Assembly (NCBI RefSeq): GCF_900130025.1
Contig: NZ_FQXR01000009.1
Location: forward strand, 33,835-97,834
DNA: 64,000 bases
Source: Sporanaerobacter acetigenes DSM 13106
GTDB lineage: Bacteria > Bacillota > Clostridia > Tissierellales > Sporanaerobacteraceae
Reading direction: 5' to 3'
The notes beneath the pieces were generated by a model. The model saw only the letters and a program-made list of their open reading frames with translations, made no database searches and was not told the DNA's origin. Position numbers and translations under genes: made by a program. Positions 1 to 7,830 of this stretch are shown here, in pieces; position 1 is the first letter of the stretch, and every line of letters begins with the position of its first letter.

Positions 1-2
1 TT

Positions 3-569
3 TCTATAATTGGAACCAAAGGAATAGTATATCCCATGTCAGAAGATGCTCTCATAAAGACTATATATTTAGAAGTTGATACAGTGGGTGAAAACATAGG
101 AAAAGAGAATATAATACTTGTACCAGGAAATTATGGAGAAAAAATTGCAGATGCATTGAATTTACAAGGAGGAAAAGTAAAGATTTCAAACTATATAGGA
201 GATAGTCTACTGTATGTCTATAATAACAAATTTAAGGCTATAACCCTCGTTGGACATATTGGAAAATTTTCAAAACTATCAATAGGAATATTTAATACTC
301 ATAGTAGAGTATGTGATGGAAGAATTGAAGCTTTTATATATTACTTAGCACTGAGGTGTGCTCCTATAGATATCATAGAAAAAGTAAAGGCTGCTATGAC
401 GGCAGAAGAGGCCTTAAATATATGTATAGACAATGGATATGATGAAATAGTTTATGATATGGAAAGAGGTTGCGAAGAAAAGATAAAAGTGTATTTGAAA
501 GATGAACATTATCCTGTGAAGGTGATTATATATTCTATGGAAAGAGGTGCATTTACTTGCTCACAGTAG
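3..569 (+). CDS. cbiD: Cobalt-precorrin-5B C1-methyltransferase, partial (5' end outside window)
   Basis: CbiD methylates C1 of the corrin ring in the anaerobic (early cobalt insertion) cobalamin pathway in the cytosol. The reading frame is open from the first bases of the window, so the gene is cut by the window edge; only the last 188 residues are present. The visible part starts with a GTKGIVYPMSEDAL-like segment, a hallmark of CbiD just before its C-terminal domain, followed by a glycine-rich core containing LVGHIGKFSKLS. The stop lies 10 bases inside the next gene, cbiE, so the two are translationally coupled. The first internal ATG, at 36, is not the true start. Family assignment is secure; the missing N-terminus cannot be judged. 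Confidence 0.93.
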   Translation, partial: SIIGTKGIVYPMSEDALIKTIYLEVDTVGENIGKENIILVPGNYGEKIADALNLQGGKVKISNYIGDSLLYVYNNKFKAITLVGHIGKFSKLSIGIFNTHSRVCDGRIEAFIYYLALRCAPIDIIEKVKAAMTAEEALNICIDNGYDEIVYDMERGCEEKIKVYLKDEHYPVKVIIYSMERGAFTCSQ

Positions 570-1153
570 CTGGGATAGGACCTGGGAATACTAAATATTT
601 AACTGCTCAAGTAGTGGAAGCTATAAATTCAGCTGAATGTATTGTAGCTTTTGGAAGGGCAGGAGAGTCAATAAAAGCTTTGAGAAGTGATTATATAAAA
701 GTTAAAAATGTAGATGAAGTGTATAGATATTCGTTAATGAAAGAAAATGTTTTGATTCTTGCATCTGGGGATCCTTGTTTTTATGGTATACTAGAGTATT
801 TAAAAAATAAAGATATATTAGTAGATGAAGTTTTTCCTGGGTTGTCTTCTTTTCAATATATGATGGGAAAGCTTAAGAAAAGCTGGCACAATTCCAGATT
901 TCTATCTCTTCATGGGAGAGATGAAAGTCTAGAAGTAGCATTTAATAGTCCTATGACTATTATACTTACAGATAGCACAAATACACCAAGAGTTATATCT
1001 AAAAAATTGCATGAATTGGGGCTAAGAGGAAGTATGTATATAGGATACAATTTGTCCTATAAAGATGAATGCATATTGAAAATAAATATAGGAGAAGAAA
1101 TAGAAGATATTTCTTCTTTGGCAGTGGTGGTGGTGGAAAATGAAATGGATTAG
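557..1153 (+). CDS. cbiE: Cobalt-precorrin-7 C5-methyltransferase
   Basis: CbiE uses S-adenosylmethionine to methylate C5 of the corrin ring and works with CbiT, which methylates C15 and decarboxylates. The 198-residue protein opens with VAGIGPGNTKYLT, the usual N-terminal glycine motif of tetrapyrrole methylases, and has the SGDPCFYGI motif near residues 71-79 and the PGLSSFQYM segment that follows it. The start is TTG at 557, preceded by an AAAGAGGTG ribosome-binding site; it overlaps the end of cbiD. cbiE and cbiT are separate genes here rather than a CobL-type fusion, but they overlap by 14 bases. Confidence 0.93.
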   Translation: MLTVAGIGPGNTKYLTAQVVEAINSAECIVAFGRAGESIKALRSDYIKVKNVDEVYRYSLMKENVLILASGDPCFYGILEYLKNKDILVDEVFPGLSSFQYMMGKLKKSWHNSRFLSLHGRDESLEVAFNSPMTIILTDSTNTPRVISKKLHELGLRGSMYIGYNLSYKDECILKINIGEEIEDISSLAVVVVENEMD

Positions 1154-1703
1154 AGATGAGGAATTTATTCGGGGAGATATTCCTATGACTAAATTTAATA
1201 TTAGAATACTTGTCATTGCCCATTTAGCTATTGAAAAAGGAGATAGACTATTAGATATAGGATCTGGAACAGGTAGTATATCTGTAGAATCAGCATTGCA
1301 AGGTGCAAATGTCTGGGCTATTGAAAAGGAGAAAGAAGGAGTAGATATTATAAATAAAAATAGTATTAAGTTTAATGTAAATTTAAATTTAATAGAGGGA
1401 CAAGCTCCAGAAGATTTGCCAGATATTGAGTTCAATAAATGTTTTATAGGTGGCAGTGGAGGAAAACTTAATGAGATATTCAAATATTTGGAAACTCATC
1501 TAGAAGCAGGTGGTATTGTTTGTGGGAACTTTATTAGATTGCAAAATTTAGACAATTTTATTCAATTTCTAGAAGAATATAAATACGAAAATATAGGAGT
1601 ACAGTTAATTCAATCTTCCTATATGGATAAAATTGGACTTATGAAGGGACAAAATCCAATATTTATAGTTAAGGGAATGAAAAGGAGGCTAGAAAATGAT
1701 TAG
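1140..1703 (+). CDS. cbiT: Cobalt-precorrin-6B C15-methyltransferase (decarboxylating)
   Basis: CbiT is the Rossmann-fold (class I) methyltransferase that methylates C15 and removes the C12 acetate carboxyl. The 187-residue protein shows RDEEFIRGDIPMTK near the N-terminus, a conserved CbiT signature, then the SAM-binding loop LLDIGSGTGSISVE and an acidic residue at the end of the next strand (WAIEKEKEG). FIGGSGGKL around residue 103 is also typical. It overlaps cbiE upstream and cbiF downstream, so it sits in one tightly coupled operon. Confidence 0.93.
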   Translation: MKWIRDEEFIRGDIPMTKFNIRILVIAHLAIEKGDRLLDIGSGTGSISVESALQGANVWAIEKEKEGVDIINKNSIKFNVNLNLIEGQAPEDLPDIEFNKCFIGGSGGKLNEIFKYLETHLEAGGIVCGNFIRLQNLDNFIQFLEEYKYENIGVQLIQSSYMDKIGLMKGQNPIFIVKGMKRRLEND

Positions 1704-2451
1704 TTTTGTTGGAGCAGGTCCAGGAGATGTAGATCTTATAACGGTCAAAGGTAGAAGACTTTTAGAAGGAGCAGATATTGTTATTTATGCTGGGAGTTTA
1801 GTATCTAAGGCACATTTAGATTATTGTAAAGATAAATGTAAATTTTACAATAGTGCTTATATGACATTGGAAGAAGTTATAGAAAAAATGGTAGAAGGAG
1901 AAGAAAAAGGGCTTAAAGTTGTGAGACTTCATACAGGGGACCCTACTATATATGGAGCAATAAAAGAACAGATGGATTTTCTTGATAAAAAAGATATACA
2001 GTATGAGGTTATTCCAGGGGTTAGTTCTTTCACTGCAGCTTGTTCAGCTATAAAAAGTGAATTTACACTTCCAAGTTTAAGTCAAACTGTTATACTTACC
2101 CGAATAGAAGGAAGAACCAGTGTGCCAGAAAGTGAAGACTTAGAAAAATTAGCTTCTTATGGGGCTTCTATGGCCATATTTCTTTCTGTGCAACAGATAG
2201 AAAATGTAGTTGAAAAATTAAAAAGAGGATATAAAAGAGGAGATGTACCTATTGCAGTAGTATATAAAGCTACTTGGGAAGATGAAAAAATCCTTATAGG
2301 TACTTTAAATGATATTGTAGACAAAGTGAAAAAGGAAGGCATAAATAAAACTGCTCAAATATTAGTGGGGGATTTTATAGATAGTTCTTATGAGAGATCT
2401 AAATTGTATGATCCAAAGTTCACCCATGAATATAGGGAGGCGAAAAATTGA
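1696..2451 (+). CDS. cbiF: Cobalt-precorrin-4 C11-methyltransferase
   Basis: CbiF methylates C11 of cobalt-precorrin-4. The 251-residue protein has the tetrapyrrole methylase features in order: FVGAGPGDVDLITVKG at the N-terminus, IVIYAGSLVS, LHTGDPTIYGAI near residue 80 and IPGVSSFTAACSAI near residue 106. The AGSLV segment and the downstream QTVILTR separate CbiF/CobM from other members of this fold. The start ATG overlaps the cbiT stop and follows the purine-rich site AAAAGGAGG. It overlaps cbiG by four bases. Confidence 0.94.
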   Translation: MISFVGAGPGDVDLITVKGRRLLEGADIVIYAGSLVSKAHLDYCKDKCKFYNSAYMTLEEVIEKMVEGEEKGLKVVRLHTGDPTIYGAIKEQMDFLDKKDIQYEVIPGVSSFTAACSAIKSEFTLPSLSQTVILTRIEGRTSVPESEDLEKLASYGASMAIFLSVQQIENVVEKLKRGYKRGDVPIAVVYKATWEDEKILIGTLNDIVDKVKKEGINKTAQILVGDFIDSSYERSKLYDPKFTHEYREAKN

Positions 2452-3470
2452 AGGTAGCATGTCTATCTTTTACAGACAAAGGTAGAGATATAGGGTGTAA
2501 ATTAGAGCAATATAGGGATAAAAAAGCTTTTCTAGAAATTCATCACTATAACAATTCACAAGTCGAGGGTGGAATAAAATCCATATTAGAAAATATAGTT
2601 AAGGAATATGAGGGGATAGTATTTATTTCAGCTACGGGTATAGCAGTACGAATGATTTCTCCATACGTAATAGATAAAACTGTAGATCCAGCTGTAGTAG
2701 TTGTTGACGATTTGGGAAGATATTCCATAAGCTTATTGTCAGGGCATATAGGTGGAGGAAATAGATTGTGTGAAATTGTAGGAGAAATACTTGGGGCAAA
2801 GTCAATCATAACTACTGCTTCTGATGGGAGGAAGATAGAAGCAGTAGATATATTTGCCATGAGAAAAGGCTATGTTATGGAGAATATGGAAGAGGTAAAG
2901 CAGATAACCAGTATGATGGTTAATGATAAAAGAATAGGCTATTTTTCTGAAATGGAAGGTCATATAAGATATGATAATTTGGTTTTTATTCATGGATTAG
3001 AAAATGTAAAGAAATATCAAGACAAGGTAGATGGAGTATTGTGTATAAGTTCTATAAAGTATATAGATATCACTATACCCCATGTAGTATTGAGGCCTAA
3101 AAATTTAAATATAGGAGTAGGTTGTAAAAAAGGTACTAGTGGAAAAGAAATAATAAATGCTATATTAGATGTGCTTGATAAAAATAATTTTTCATCAAGT
3201 TCTATAAAGTCTATAAATACTATTGAAATAAAAAGCGGTGAATTAGGTATTTTAGAAGCTGCAAGTTATTTTAAATGTCCTAGGAATATTTATACTGTAG
3301 AAGAAATAAAAATAGTGGAAGAAAAATTTGGGAAAAGCGATTTTGTTAAAAGAAATGTAGGAGTTTATTCTGTCAGTGAACCCTGTGCGTATCTATCAGG
3401 AGGAGAGATAGTGGTAGGGAAAACCAAATGTAATGGTATAACTGTGGCAGTTTCAAAGGAGATGATTTAG
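2448..3470 (+). CDS. cbiG: Cobalt-precorrin-5A hydrolase
   Basis: CbiG opens the delta-lactone of cobalt-precorrin-5A and releases the two-carbon fragment. The 340-residue protein has the N-terminal CbiG domain (FISATGIAVRMISPYVIDKTVDPAVVVVDD, given here as overlapping pieces FISATGIAVRMISP and KTVDPAVVVVDD), then LLSGHIGGGN near residue 100, a variable middle, and the C-terminal CobE/GbiG-like domain beginning NIGVGCKKGTSGKEI near residue 220. The start is TTG at 2448 after a GGGAGG site inside the end of cbiF. cbiH follows after one base. Confidence 0.92.
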   Translation: MKVACLSFTDKGRDIGCKLEQYRDKKAFLEIHHYNNSQVEGGIKSILENIVKEYEGIVFISATGIAVRMISPYVIDKTVDPAVVVVDDLGRYSISLLSGHIGGGNRLCEIVGEILGAKSIITTASDGRKIEAVDIFAMRKGYVMENMEEVKQITSMMVNDKRIGYFSEMEGHIRYDNLVFIHGLENVKKYQDKVDGVLCISSIKYIDITIPHVVLRPKNLNIGVGCKKGTSGKEIINAILDVLDKNNFSSSSIKSINTIEIKSGELGILEAASYFKCPRNIYTVEEIKIVEEKFGKSDFVKRNVGVYSVSEPCAYLSGGEIVVGKTKCNGITVAVSKEMI

Positions 3471-3471
3471 T

Positions 3472-4191
3472 ATGTCTAAACTTTATGTAGTAGGTATAGG
3501 GCCAGGCGGAAGAAAAAATATGACAATCAGAGCAGTAGAGGCTATAAAAAAATGTTCAGTAATAGTAGGATATGCTCCCTATATTGAATATTTGGGAGAT
3601 TTAAAAAAAGGAAAGGAAATTTATTCAACGGGAATGAGGGGAGAAATTGAAAGATGTAATATAGCCATAAAAAAAGCAAAAGAAGGAAAAGACACTGCTA
3701 TCATAAGCACTGGAGATTCAGGCCTTTATGGTATGGCTGGACCAATTTTGGAATTGGCTGAAAGAATAGACGTAGAAATAATACCTGGAATAGTAGCTGC
3801 CTTCTCAGCTGCTAGTGAATTGGGTGCTCCCATTATGCATGACTATTGTTCTATTAGCTTGAGTGATTTGATGACTCCTTGGGATGTAATAGAAAAGAGA
3901 ATAGAATATGCATCTTGTGGGGATTTTGTTATAACAATCTACAATCCAAAGAGTAAAACTAGGACTGATCATTTAAAAAAAGCTGTGGATATAATGCTTA
4001 AATATAAAGGACCAAAGACACCTGTGGGGATAGTTAAAAACTCGGGAAGGGCCGATACGGAAAAATATATTACTACTTTAGATGATATAGACTATGATAT
4101 TGTAGATATGATGTGTGTTTTAATTATTGGCAACAACAACACCTATATAAAAGATGGCTTCATTATAACTCCTAGGGGGTATGAAATTTGA
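3472..4191 (+). CDS. cbiH: Cobalt-factor III / precorrin-3B C17-methyltransferase
   Basis: CbiH methylates C17 and contracts the porphyrin ring to the corrin skeleton in the anaerobic route. The 239-residue protein has VVGIGPGGRKNMT at the N-terminus, VGYAPYIEYLGDL, ISTGDSGLYGMAG near residue 80, IIPGIVAAFSAASELGAPI near residue 100, and the CbiH/CobJ signature ISLSDLMTPWDVIEKR followed by IYNPKSKTR. There is no fused extra domain. The ATG sits directly after the cbiG stop with the site AAGGAGATGA, and the 3' end overlaps the next start. Confidence 0.94.
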   Translation: MSKLYVVGIGPGGRKNMTIRAVEAIKKCSVIVGYAPYIEYLGDLKKGKEIYSTGMRGEIERCNIAIKKAKEGKDTAIISTGDSGLYGMAGPILELAERIDVEIIPGIVAAFSAASELGAPIMHDYCSISLSDLMTPWDVIEKRIEYASCGDFVITIYNPKSKTRTDHLKKAVDIMLKYKGPKTPVGIVKNSGRADTEKYITTLDDIDYDIVDMMCVLIIGNNNTYIKDGFIITPRGYEI

Positions 4192-4931
4192 TATGGATAA
4201 TAGGAGGGACTAGTGAAGCAAGTATTCTTTCACGGAAAATAGAGGATGTAGATGATTTTGTCATAACTAGTGCTACTGAAAGTGAAGAGGAATTTATAGA
4301 TTTGAACAAGCTAATTGTTGGAAGAATGGGATTAGAGGATATGTTGAATTTTGTTGAAGAGAAGGATATAAGTCTTATAGTTGATTTGTCTCATCCCTAT
4401 GCCAAAATTGTAAGTGAAAATGCTAGGAAAGTATCCAAAATAAAAAATATAATGTATATAAGATATGTTAGAAAAAAATCAGAAATTCCTTCAAATGCTA
4501 TATATTTAAAAACTTATGAAGATTGTATAGAGTATCTTAAAAATATTTCTGGGACTGTATTTTTCACTACAGGTTCAAAAAACATAGGAGATTTTGAAAA
4601 AATAAGGGAAAACAATAGATTTATCTATAGGATACTTCCTGCCAATAGTAGTATAGAAGAATGTAAGGAATGGAATGTAGCAATGAAAGATATTGTAGCT
4701 ATTCTGGGACCATTTTCTATAGATTTCAATAAATCTATGTTTAAAGAATACAATGCAGATTATGTAGTTATGAAAGACAGTGGAGAAGCAGGGGGGACAT
4801 TAGAAAAGATACTTGCTTGTAATGAATTAAATATATTACCTATAGTAATAGGGAGAGAAAAAGAAGATGGAATTGATGATTTAGATGAAATTGAAAAAAT
4901 TATAAGAAATCAAAAAAAGAAAGGAGAATAG
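4188..4931 (+). CDS. cbiJ: Cobalt-precorrin-6A reductase
   Basis: CbiJ/CobK reduces precorrin-6A to dihydro-precorrin-6 with NADPH. The 247-residue protein starts IWIIGGTSEASIL, a dinucleotide-binding motif typical of this family, and has the signature VDLSHPYAKIVSENA near residue 66, then FFTTGSKNIGDF and ILPANSSIEEC. MKDSGEAGGTLEKI near residue 195 is the conserved C-terminal motif. The start is TTG at 4188, overlapping the cbiH stop. It is the last recognised corrin-ring enzyme in this operon. Confidence 0.9.
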   Translation: MIWIIGGTSEASILSRKIEDVDDFVITSATESEEEFIDLNKLIVGRMGLEDMLNFVEEKDISLIVDLSHPYAKIVSENARKVSKIKNIMYIRYVRKKSEIPSNAIYLKTYEDCIEYLKNISGTVFFTTGSKNIGDFEKIRENNRFIYRILPANSSIEECKEWNVAMKDIVAILGPFSIDFNKSMFKEYNADYVVMKDSGEAGGTLEKILACNELNILPIVIGREKEDGIDDLDEIEKIIRNQKKKGE

Positions 4932-4933
4932 CT

Positions 4934-5203
4934 ATGGAAAATTCATATAGGTTTTATAGAAATACGGCGTGTAAGTATTTTCCATGTCACAAGGTGAAAA
5001 ATGAAGAGGATTTTAATTGCATGTTTTGCTACTGTCCTCTCTATTTTTTGGAAGACTGTGGAGGGAATCATAAAGATTATAATGGAATAAAAGATTGTAG
5101 CAATTGTCTTATACCTCATTCGCCAAATGGGTATGACTATATCAACAACAAAATAATGGCTATAAACAGGGAAAAAATGAAAAACAGTGATTCTTGCAAA
5201 TAA
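4934..5203 (+). CDS. Small cysteine-rich protein of cobalamin operons
   Basis: An 89-residue protein with many cysteines: CKYFPCHK, then FNCMFCYCPLY, LEDCGG and CSNCLIPH, enough for one or two metal sites. It matches what I know of the 'cysteine-rich small domain' family (a zinc-finger-like domain, COG2158 type) that often sits in or is fused to cobalamin biosynthesis genes of anaerobes. No reaction is established. It begins two bases after cbiJ, so it is part of the operon; a role in handling cobalt or a cobalt-chelatase step is speculation. The promoter of the Mn riboswitch lies just upstream of its stop. Confidence 0.8.
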   Translation: MENSYRFYRNTACKYFPCHKVKNEEDFNCMFCYCPLYFLEDCGGNHKDYNGIKDCSNCLIPHSPNGYDYINNKIMAINREKMKNSDSCK

Positions 5204-5222
5204 TTTTTGTATAATGTATAAT
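5194..5222 (+). promoter_or_regulatory. Promoter of the Mn riboswitch transcript
   Basis: TTGCAA at 5194-5199, a 17-base spacer and a perfect TATAAT at 5217-5222. Transcription would begin near 5229, just ahead of the riboswitch aptamer. The -35 box lies within the end of the preceding cysteine-rich gene. Confidence 0.75.
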
Positions 5223-5247
5223 GGATGTAAAATTTAAGTGATTTTTT

Positions 5248-5350
5248 GCTAGAGGGGAGTAGCTGCAAATATTTGCAAATAGGATCAACATACTGGTAGA
5301 AATACCTGGTTCTATTTACTCTTACAAAAAAGAGGAGCGAGACTTTTAGC
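5248..5350 (+). ncRNA. yybP-ykoY class manganese riboswitch aptamer
   Basis: The conserved pieces of the yybP-ykoY motif are present in order: GGGGAGTAG at 5254-5262 (L1), CAACATACT at 5286-5294 (L3) and GAGCGAGAC at 5335-5343. The closing stem P1 pairs GCTAGAG (5248-5254) with the CTTTTAGC end of the element (5343-5350). That same CTTTTAGC strand is the 5' arm of the following terminator, so P1 and the terminator exclude each other. Mn2+ binding should stabilise P1 and allow read-through into the exporter gene. No database search was run. Confidence 0.9.
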
Positions 5351-5390
5351 TTAATGGGGAACAATACCTATTAAGCTAAAAGTTTTTTTT
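5343..5390 (+). terminator. Riboswitch-controlled terminator
   Basis: CTTTTAGCTTAAT pairs with ATTAAGCTAAAAG around a short loop and is followed by a run of eight T. Its 5' arm overlaps the P1 stem of the Mn aptamer, which makes it the expression platform. Confidence 0.88.
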
Positions 5391-5417
5391 CTATGTAAAC
5401 AAAAGGAGGATGGAATT

Positions 5418-6527
5418 GTGTTTAGTGAACTGATGAGAAGTTTTTTACTTATTTTTGCAGCTGAAATGGGAGATAAAACTCAAATTTTAGCTATGACTTT
5501 TGCAACTCAATACAAGGTGAGACAAGTGCTTTTAGGTGTTTTTTTTGGAGTATTTTTAAATCATGGTATAGCTATAGTCCTTGGAAGATATCTTTCGAAG
5601 ATCATTCCAATGAGTTTTATTCAAATAGTTGCAGGTTTGCTTTTTGTAGTTTTTGGTATATTAGCATTAGTGGATGAAGACGATGAAGAACAAAGTAGAA
5701 ATAAAAATAACTTTGGTCCTGTAATGACTGTGGCTTTGGCATTTTTTGTTGGAGAATTGGGAGATAAAACTCAACTTACTGCTATGACATTGGCTACAGA
5801 AGGAAATTATCCGTTTTTCATACTTATGGGAACTACTTTGGGAATGATAGCTGTAAGTGGCATAGGGATTTTTGTAGGGAGCAAAATAGGTGAAAAAATT
5901 CCAGATATTTTTATAAAGCTTATTTCATCCTTTGTATTCATAACTTTTGGTACACTAAAATTTTTTCAGACTATGCCAAGTAAGTATCTAACATCTTTAA
6001 ATATTGGACTTTATTTTGGAATATTGTCATTATTAGCTATTATATTCATAAAAAAACTCATATTGAAAAGAAAATCTGGAGAAAAATCAGCATTAAAGGA
6101 AGTAGCAGCGACACTTTATATACAGATGCAAGAACTAAATGAAGCAGTAAATGGTATTTGTTTAGGTGAAGGAACTTGTGGTATGTGCATGGGAAATGAA
6201 TGTATTATTGGATATACTAAAAAAATTCTTAAAGATGCAAGAGAAAATGAAAAGTATTATATTGATGATGATATAAATTTAAATGTGAATGATAAAAAAT
6301 TTGACATAGATAAAGTGGTAGAAGCATTGAGTTTAATAATAGCAGATTATATGAGATATGGAGTAGATAAAGATGATAAATTTATTGTCAATAAAGTCAG
6401 AGTAGCCCTAGAAAAAATTGCTTTTGGCAAGAAATTGTATTTTGATGGGAATATAGATAAGTATATAAAGAGTATTTATAGACAAAATGAATATATAGGA
6501 GAAAAAATAGAAAAAGATATACGATAA
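5418..6527 (+). CDS. TMEM165/Gdt1-family manganese exporter with extra C-terminal domain
   Basis: A membrane protein of the Gdt1/TMEM165 (UPF0016) cation exporter family, predicted to remove excess Mn2+. It has two repeats, each with the family metal-site motif: E16-M-G-D-K-T21 and E113-L-G-D-K-T118, with about six membrane segments to residue 213. Residues 214-369 form a soluble, basic-then-acidic extension not usual in this family, which is normally near 190-220 residues. The extension holds the cysteine motif C248-x5-C254-x2-C257-x4-C262. The start is GTG at 5418 after AAGGAGGA. The Mn riboswitch directly upstream strongly supports a manganese role; the job of the extension is unknown. Confidence 0.88.
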   Translation: MFSELMRSFLLIFAAEMGDKTQILAMTFATQYKVRQVLLGVFFGVFLNHGIAIVLGRYLSKIIPMSFIQIVAGLLFVVFGILALVDEDDEEQSRNKNNFGPVMTVALAFFVGELGDKTQLTAMTLATEGNYPFFILMGTTLGMIAVSGIGIFVGSKIGEKIPDIFIKLISSFVFITFGTLKFFQTMPSKYLTSLNIGLYFGILSLLAIIFIKKLILKRKSGEKSALKEVAATLYIQMQELNEAVNGICLGEGTCGMCMGNECIIGYTKKILKDARENEKYYIDDDINLNVNDKKFDIDKVVEALSLIIADYMRYGVDKDDKFIVNKVRVALEKIAFGKKLYFDGNIDKYIKSIYRQNEYIGEKIEKDIR

Positions 6528-6614
6528 TCATTATCAAATGAAAAATCGTTTAAATAATATTTATTTGGGAATATATAAATTGAAAGCAAATATTATATAA
6601 TGAGGAGGTATATT

Positions 6615-7136
6615 ATGGAAAGACTGGTAGGGAAAAGTGCACCTGAATTTACAATGAATGCTAGCTTAGGTAGTGGAGAAAATTTTACTACTGTGAGTTT
6701 AAATGACTATAGAGGCAAATGGCTTGTAATGTTTTTCTATCCTGCAGATTTTACTTTTGTTTGTCCAACAGAGATTACAGGATATAGTAAAAGATATGAG
6801 GATTTTAAAAAAGAGGGAGCCGAAGTTTTGGCTGTAAGCGTTGATAGTGAGCATTCACATAAAGCTTGGATAAATACTAGTTTGGGAAAAATTAACTTTC
6901 CTATAGGGGCAGATATGACAAAGCAAGTGTCCAAAGATTATGGAGTACTTATTGAAGAACAAGGAGTTGCCTTAAGAGGATTATTCATTATAGACCCTGA
7001 AGGAGTAGTTAGATATTCAGTTATTCATGATTTAAATGTAGGTAGAAGTGTTGATGAGACCTTGAGAGTATTAAAAGCCTTAAAGACTGGGGGACTTTGC
7101 CCAGTAGATTGGGAAGAAGGAGAAGATTTGTTATAG
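6615..7136 (+). CDS. Typical 2-Cys peroxiredoxin (AhpC-like)
   Basis: A 173-residue thiol peroxidase that reduces hydrogen peroxide and organic hydroperoxides in the cytosol. The peroxidatic cysteine is C50 in FTFVCPTE, and a resolving cysteine C162 lies in GGLCPVDW near the C-terminus, so it is a 2-Cys type. An in-frame ATG at 6600 is too early: the GAGGAGG site at 6602-6608 lies after it and six bases before ATG 6615, which I take as the start. No ahpF partner is nearby, so the reductant must come from elsewhere. A near-perfect palindrome follows the stop. Confidence 0.92.
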   Translation: MERLVGKSAPEFTMNASLGSGENFTTVSLNDYRGKWLVMFFYPADFTFVCPTEITGYSKRYEDFKKEGAEVLAVSVDSEHSHKAWINTSLGKINFPIGADMTKQVSKDYGVLIEEQGVALRGLFIIDPEGVVRYSVIHDLNVGRSVDETLRVLKALKTGGLCPVDWEEGEDLL

Positions 7137-7139
7137 ATT

Positions 7140-7169
7140 AAATAAGTGGCCAAATTTGGCCACTTATTT
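7140..7169 (+). terminator. Palindromic hairpin after the peroxiredoxin
   Basis: A perfect 30-base palindrome centred on CCAAATTTGG. The following T-tract is weak (one TTT then G), so it may be an inefficient terminator. It ends 22 bases before the Nudix start codon. Confidence 0.6.
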
Positions 7170-7190
7170 GTTAAAAGGGGAGATTTACAT

Positions 7191-7805
7191 ATGAATTTTG
7201 ATATGATTAGGGAAAAATTTCATAGAAGAGTTTCAAAACCATTAGATGTAAAGGATAATTATGCAGTATTGGTACCACTAATTAAGAAAGATGGCAAAAT
7301 AGAATTGCTATATGAGATAAGAGCAGAAAATTTAAAAAATCAACCGGGAGAAATATCTTTTCCAGGAGGCAAAGTGGAAATAGGGGAAAACTTTAAAGAG
7401 GCAGCTGCTAGAGAAACTTGTGAAGAACTCAATATATGTAAAGAAAACATTGAAGTGATAGGACATTTAGACTATTTGGTTTCTTACTCAAACATTTCTA
7501 TATATCCATTTTTAGGAATTCTTCATGATACAAATTTTGAGGATATAAAATATAGTGAAGATGAAGTAAGTTCTATTTTTACAGTACCTTTTAAGTTTTT
7601 TATGGAAAATGAACCTAAAGTCTATTATATAGATTTAGAGACATCTATTGGAGAAAAATTTCCATATGAAAAAATTCCGGGTGGGAAAAATTATGATTGG
7701 AAACAAGGAAAATATTCAGTCTACTTTTATGAATACAAGAAATATACAATTTGGGGTATGACAGCAAAAATTACCAAAAACTTTATAGATATAATAAAAA
7801 GCTAA
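7191..7805 (+). CDS. Nudix hydrolase, CoA pyrophosphatase-like
   Basis: A 204-residue Nudix protein. The Nudix box runs GGKVEIGE...REtcEEL near residues 58-82, with the spacing G-x5-E-x7-RE-x2-EE. The segment NQPGEISFPGGK just before it matches the UPF0035 extension found in coenzyme A and acyl-CoA diphosphatases (YeaB/NudL type), so cleavage of oxidised or surplus CoA is the best guess. The ATG at 7191 is preceded by AAAGGGGAG; an upstream in-frame GTG lies in the hairpin and has no binding site. It runs towards the convergent MATE gene. Confidence 0.82.
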   Translation: MNFDMIREKFHRRVSKPLDVKDNYAVLVPLIKKDGKIELLYEIRAENLKNQPGEISFPGGKVEIGENFKEAAARETCEELNICKENIEVIGHLDYLVSYSNISIYPFLGILHDTNFEDIKYSEDEVSSIFTVPFKFFMENEPKVYYIDLETSIGEKFPYEKIPGGKNYDWKQGKYSVYFYEYKKYTIWGMTAKITKNFIDIIKS

Positions 7806-7830
7806 TATAATATTAGCTTTTTTTATTTTT
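7796..7830. terminator. Bidirectional terminator
   Basis: AAAAAGCTAATA and its complement TATTAGCTTTTT form a hairpin with T-rich tracts on both strands. It lies between the convergent Nudix and MATE genes and overlaps both ends. Confidence 0.82.

Noticed and set aside
1022..1483. Long open frame on the minus strand opposite cbiE and cbiT.
   Set aside because: The opposite strand carries two well-matched enzymes; the antisense product is low-complexity and has no binding site.
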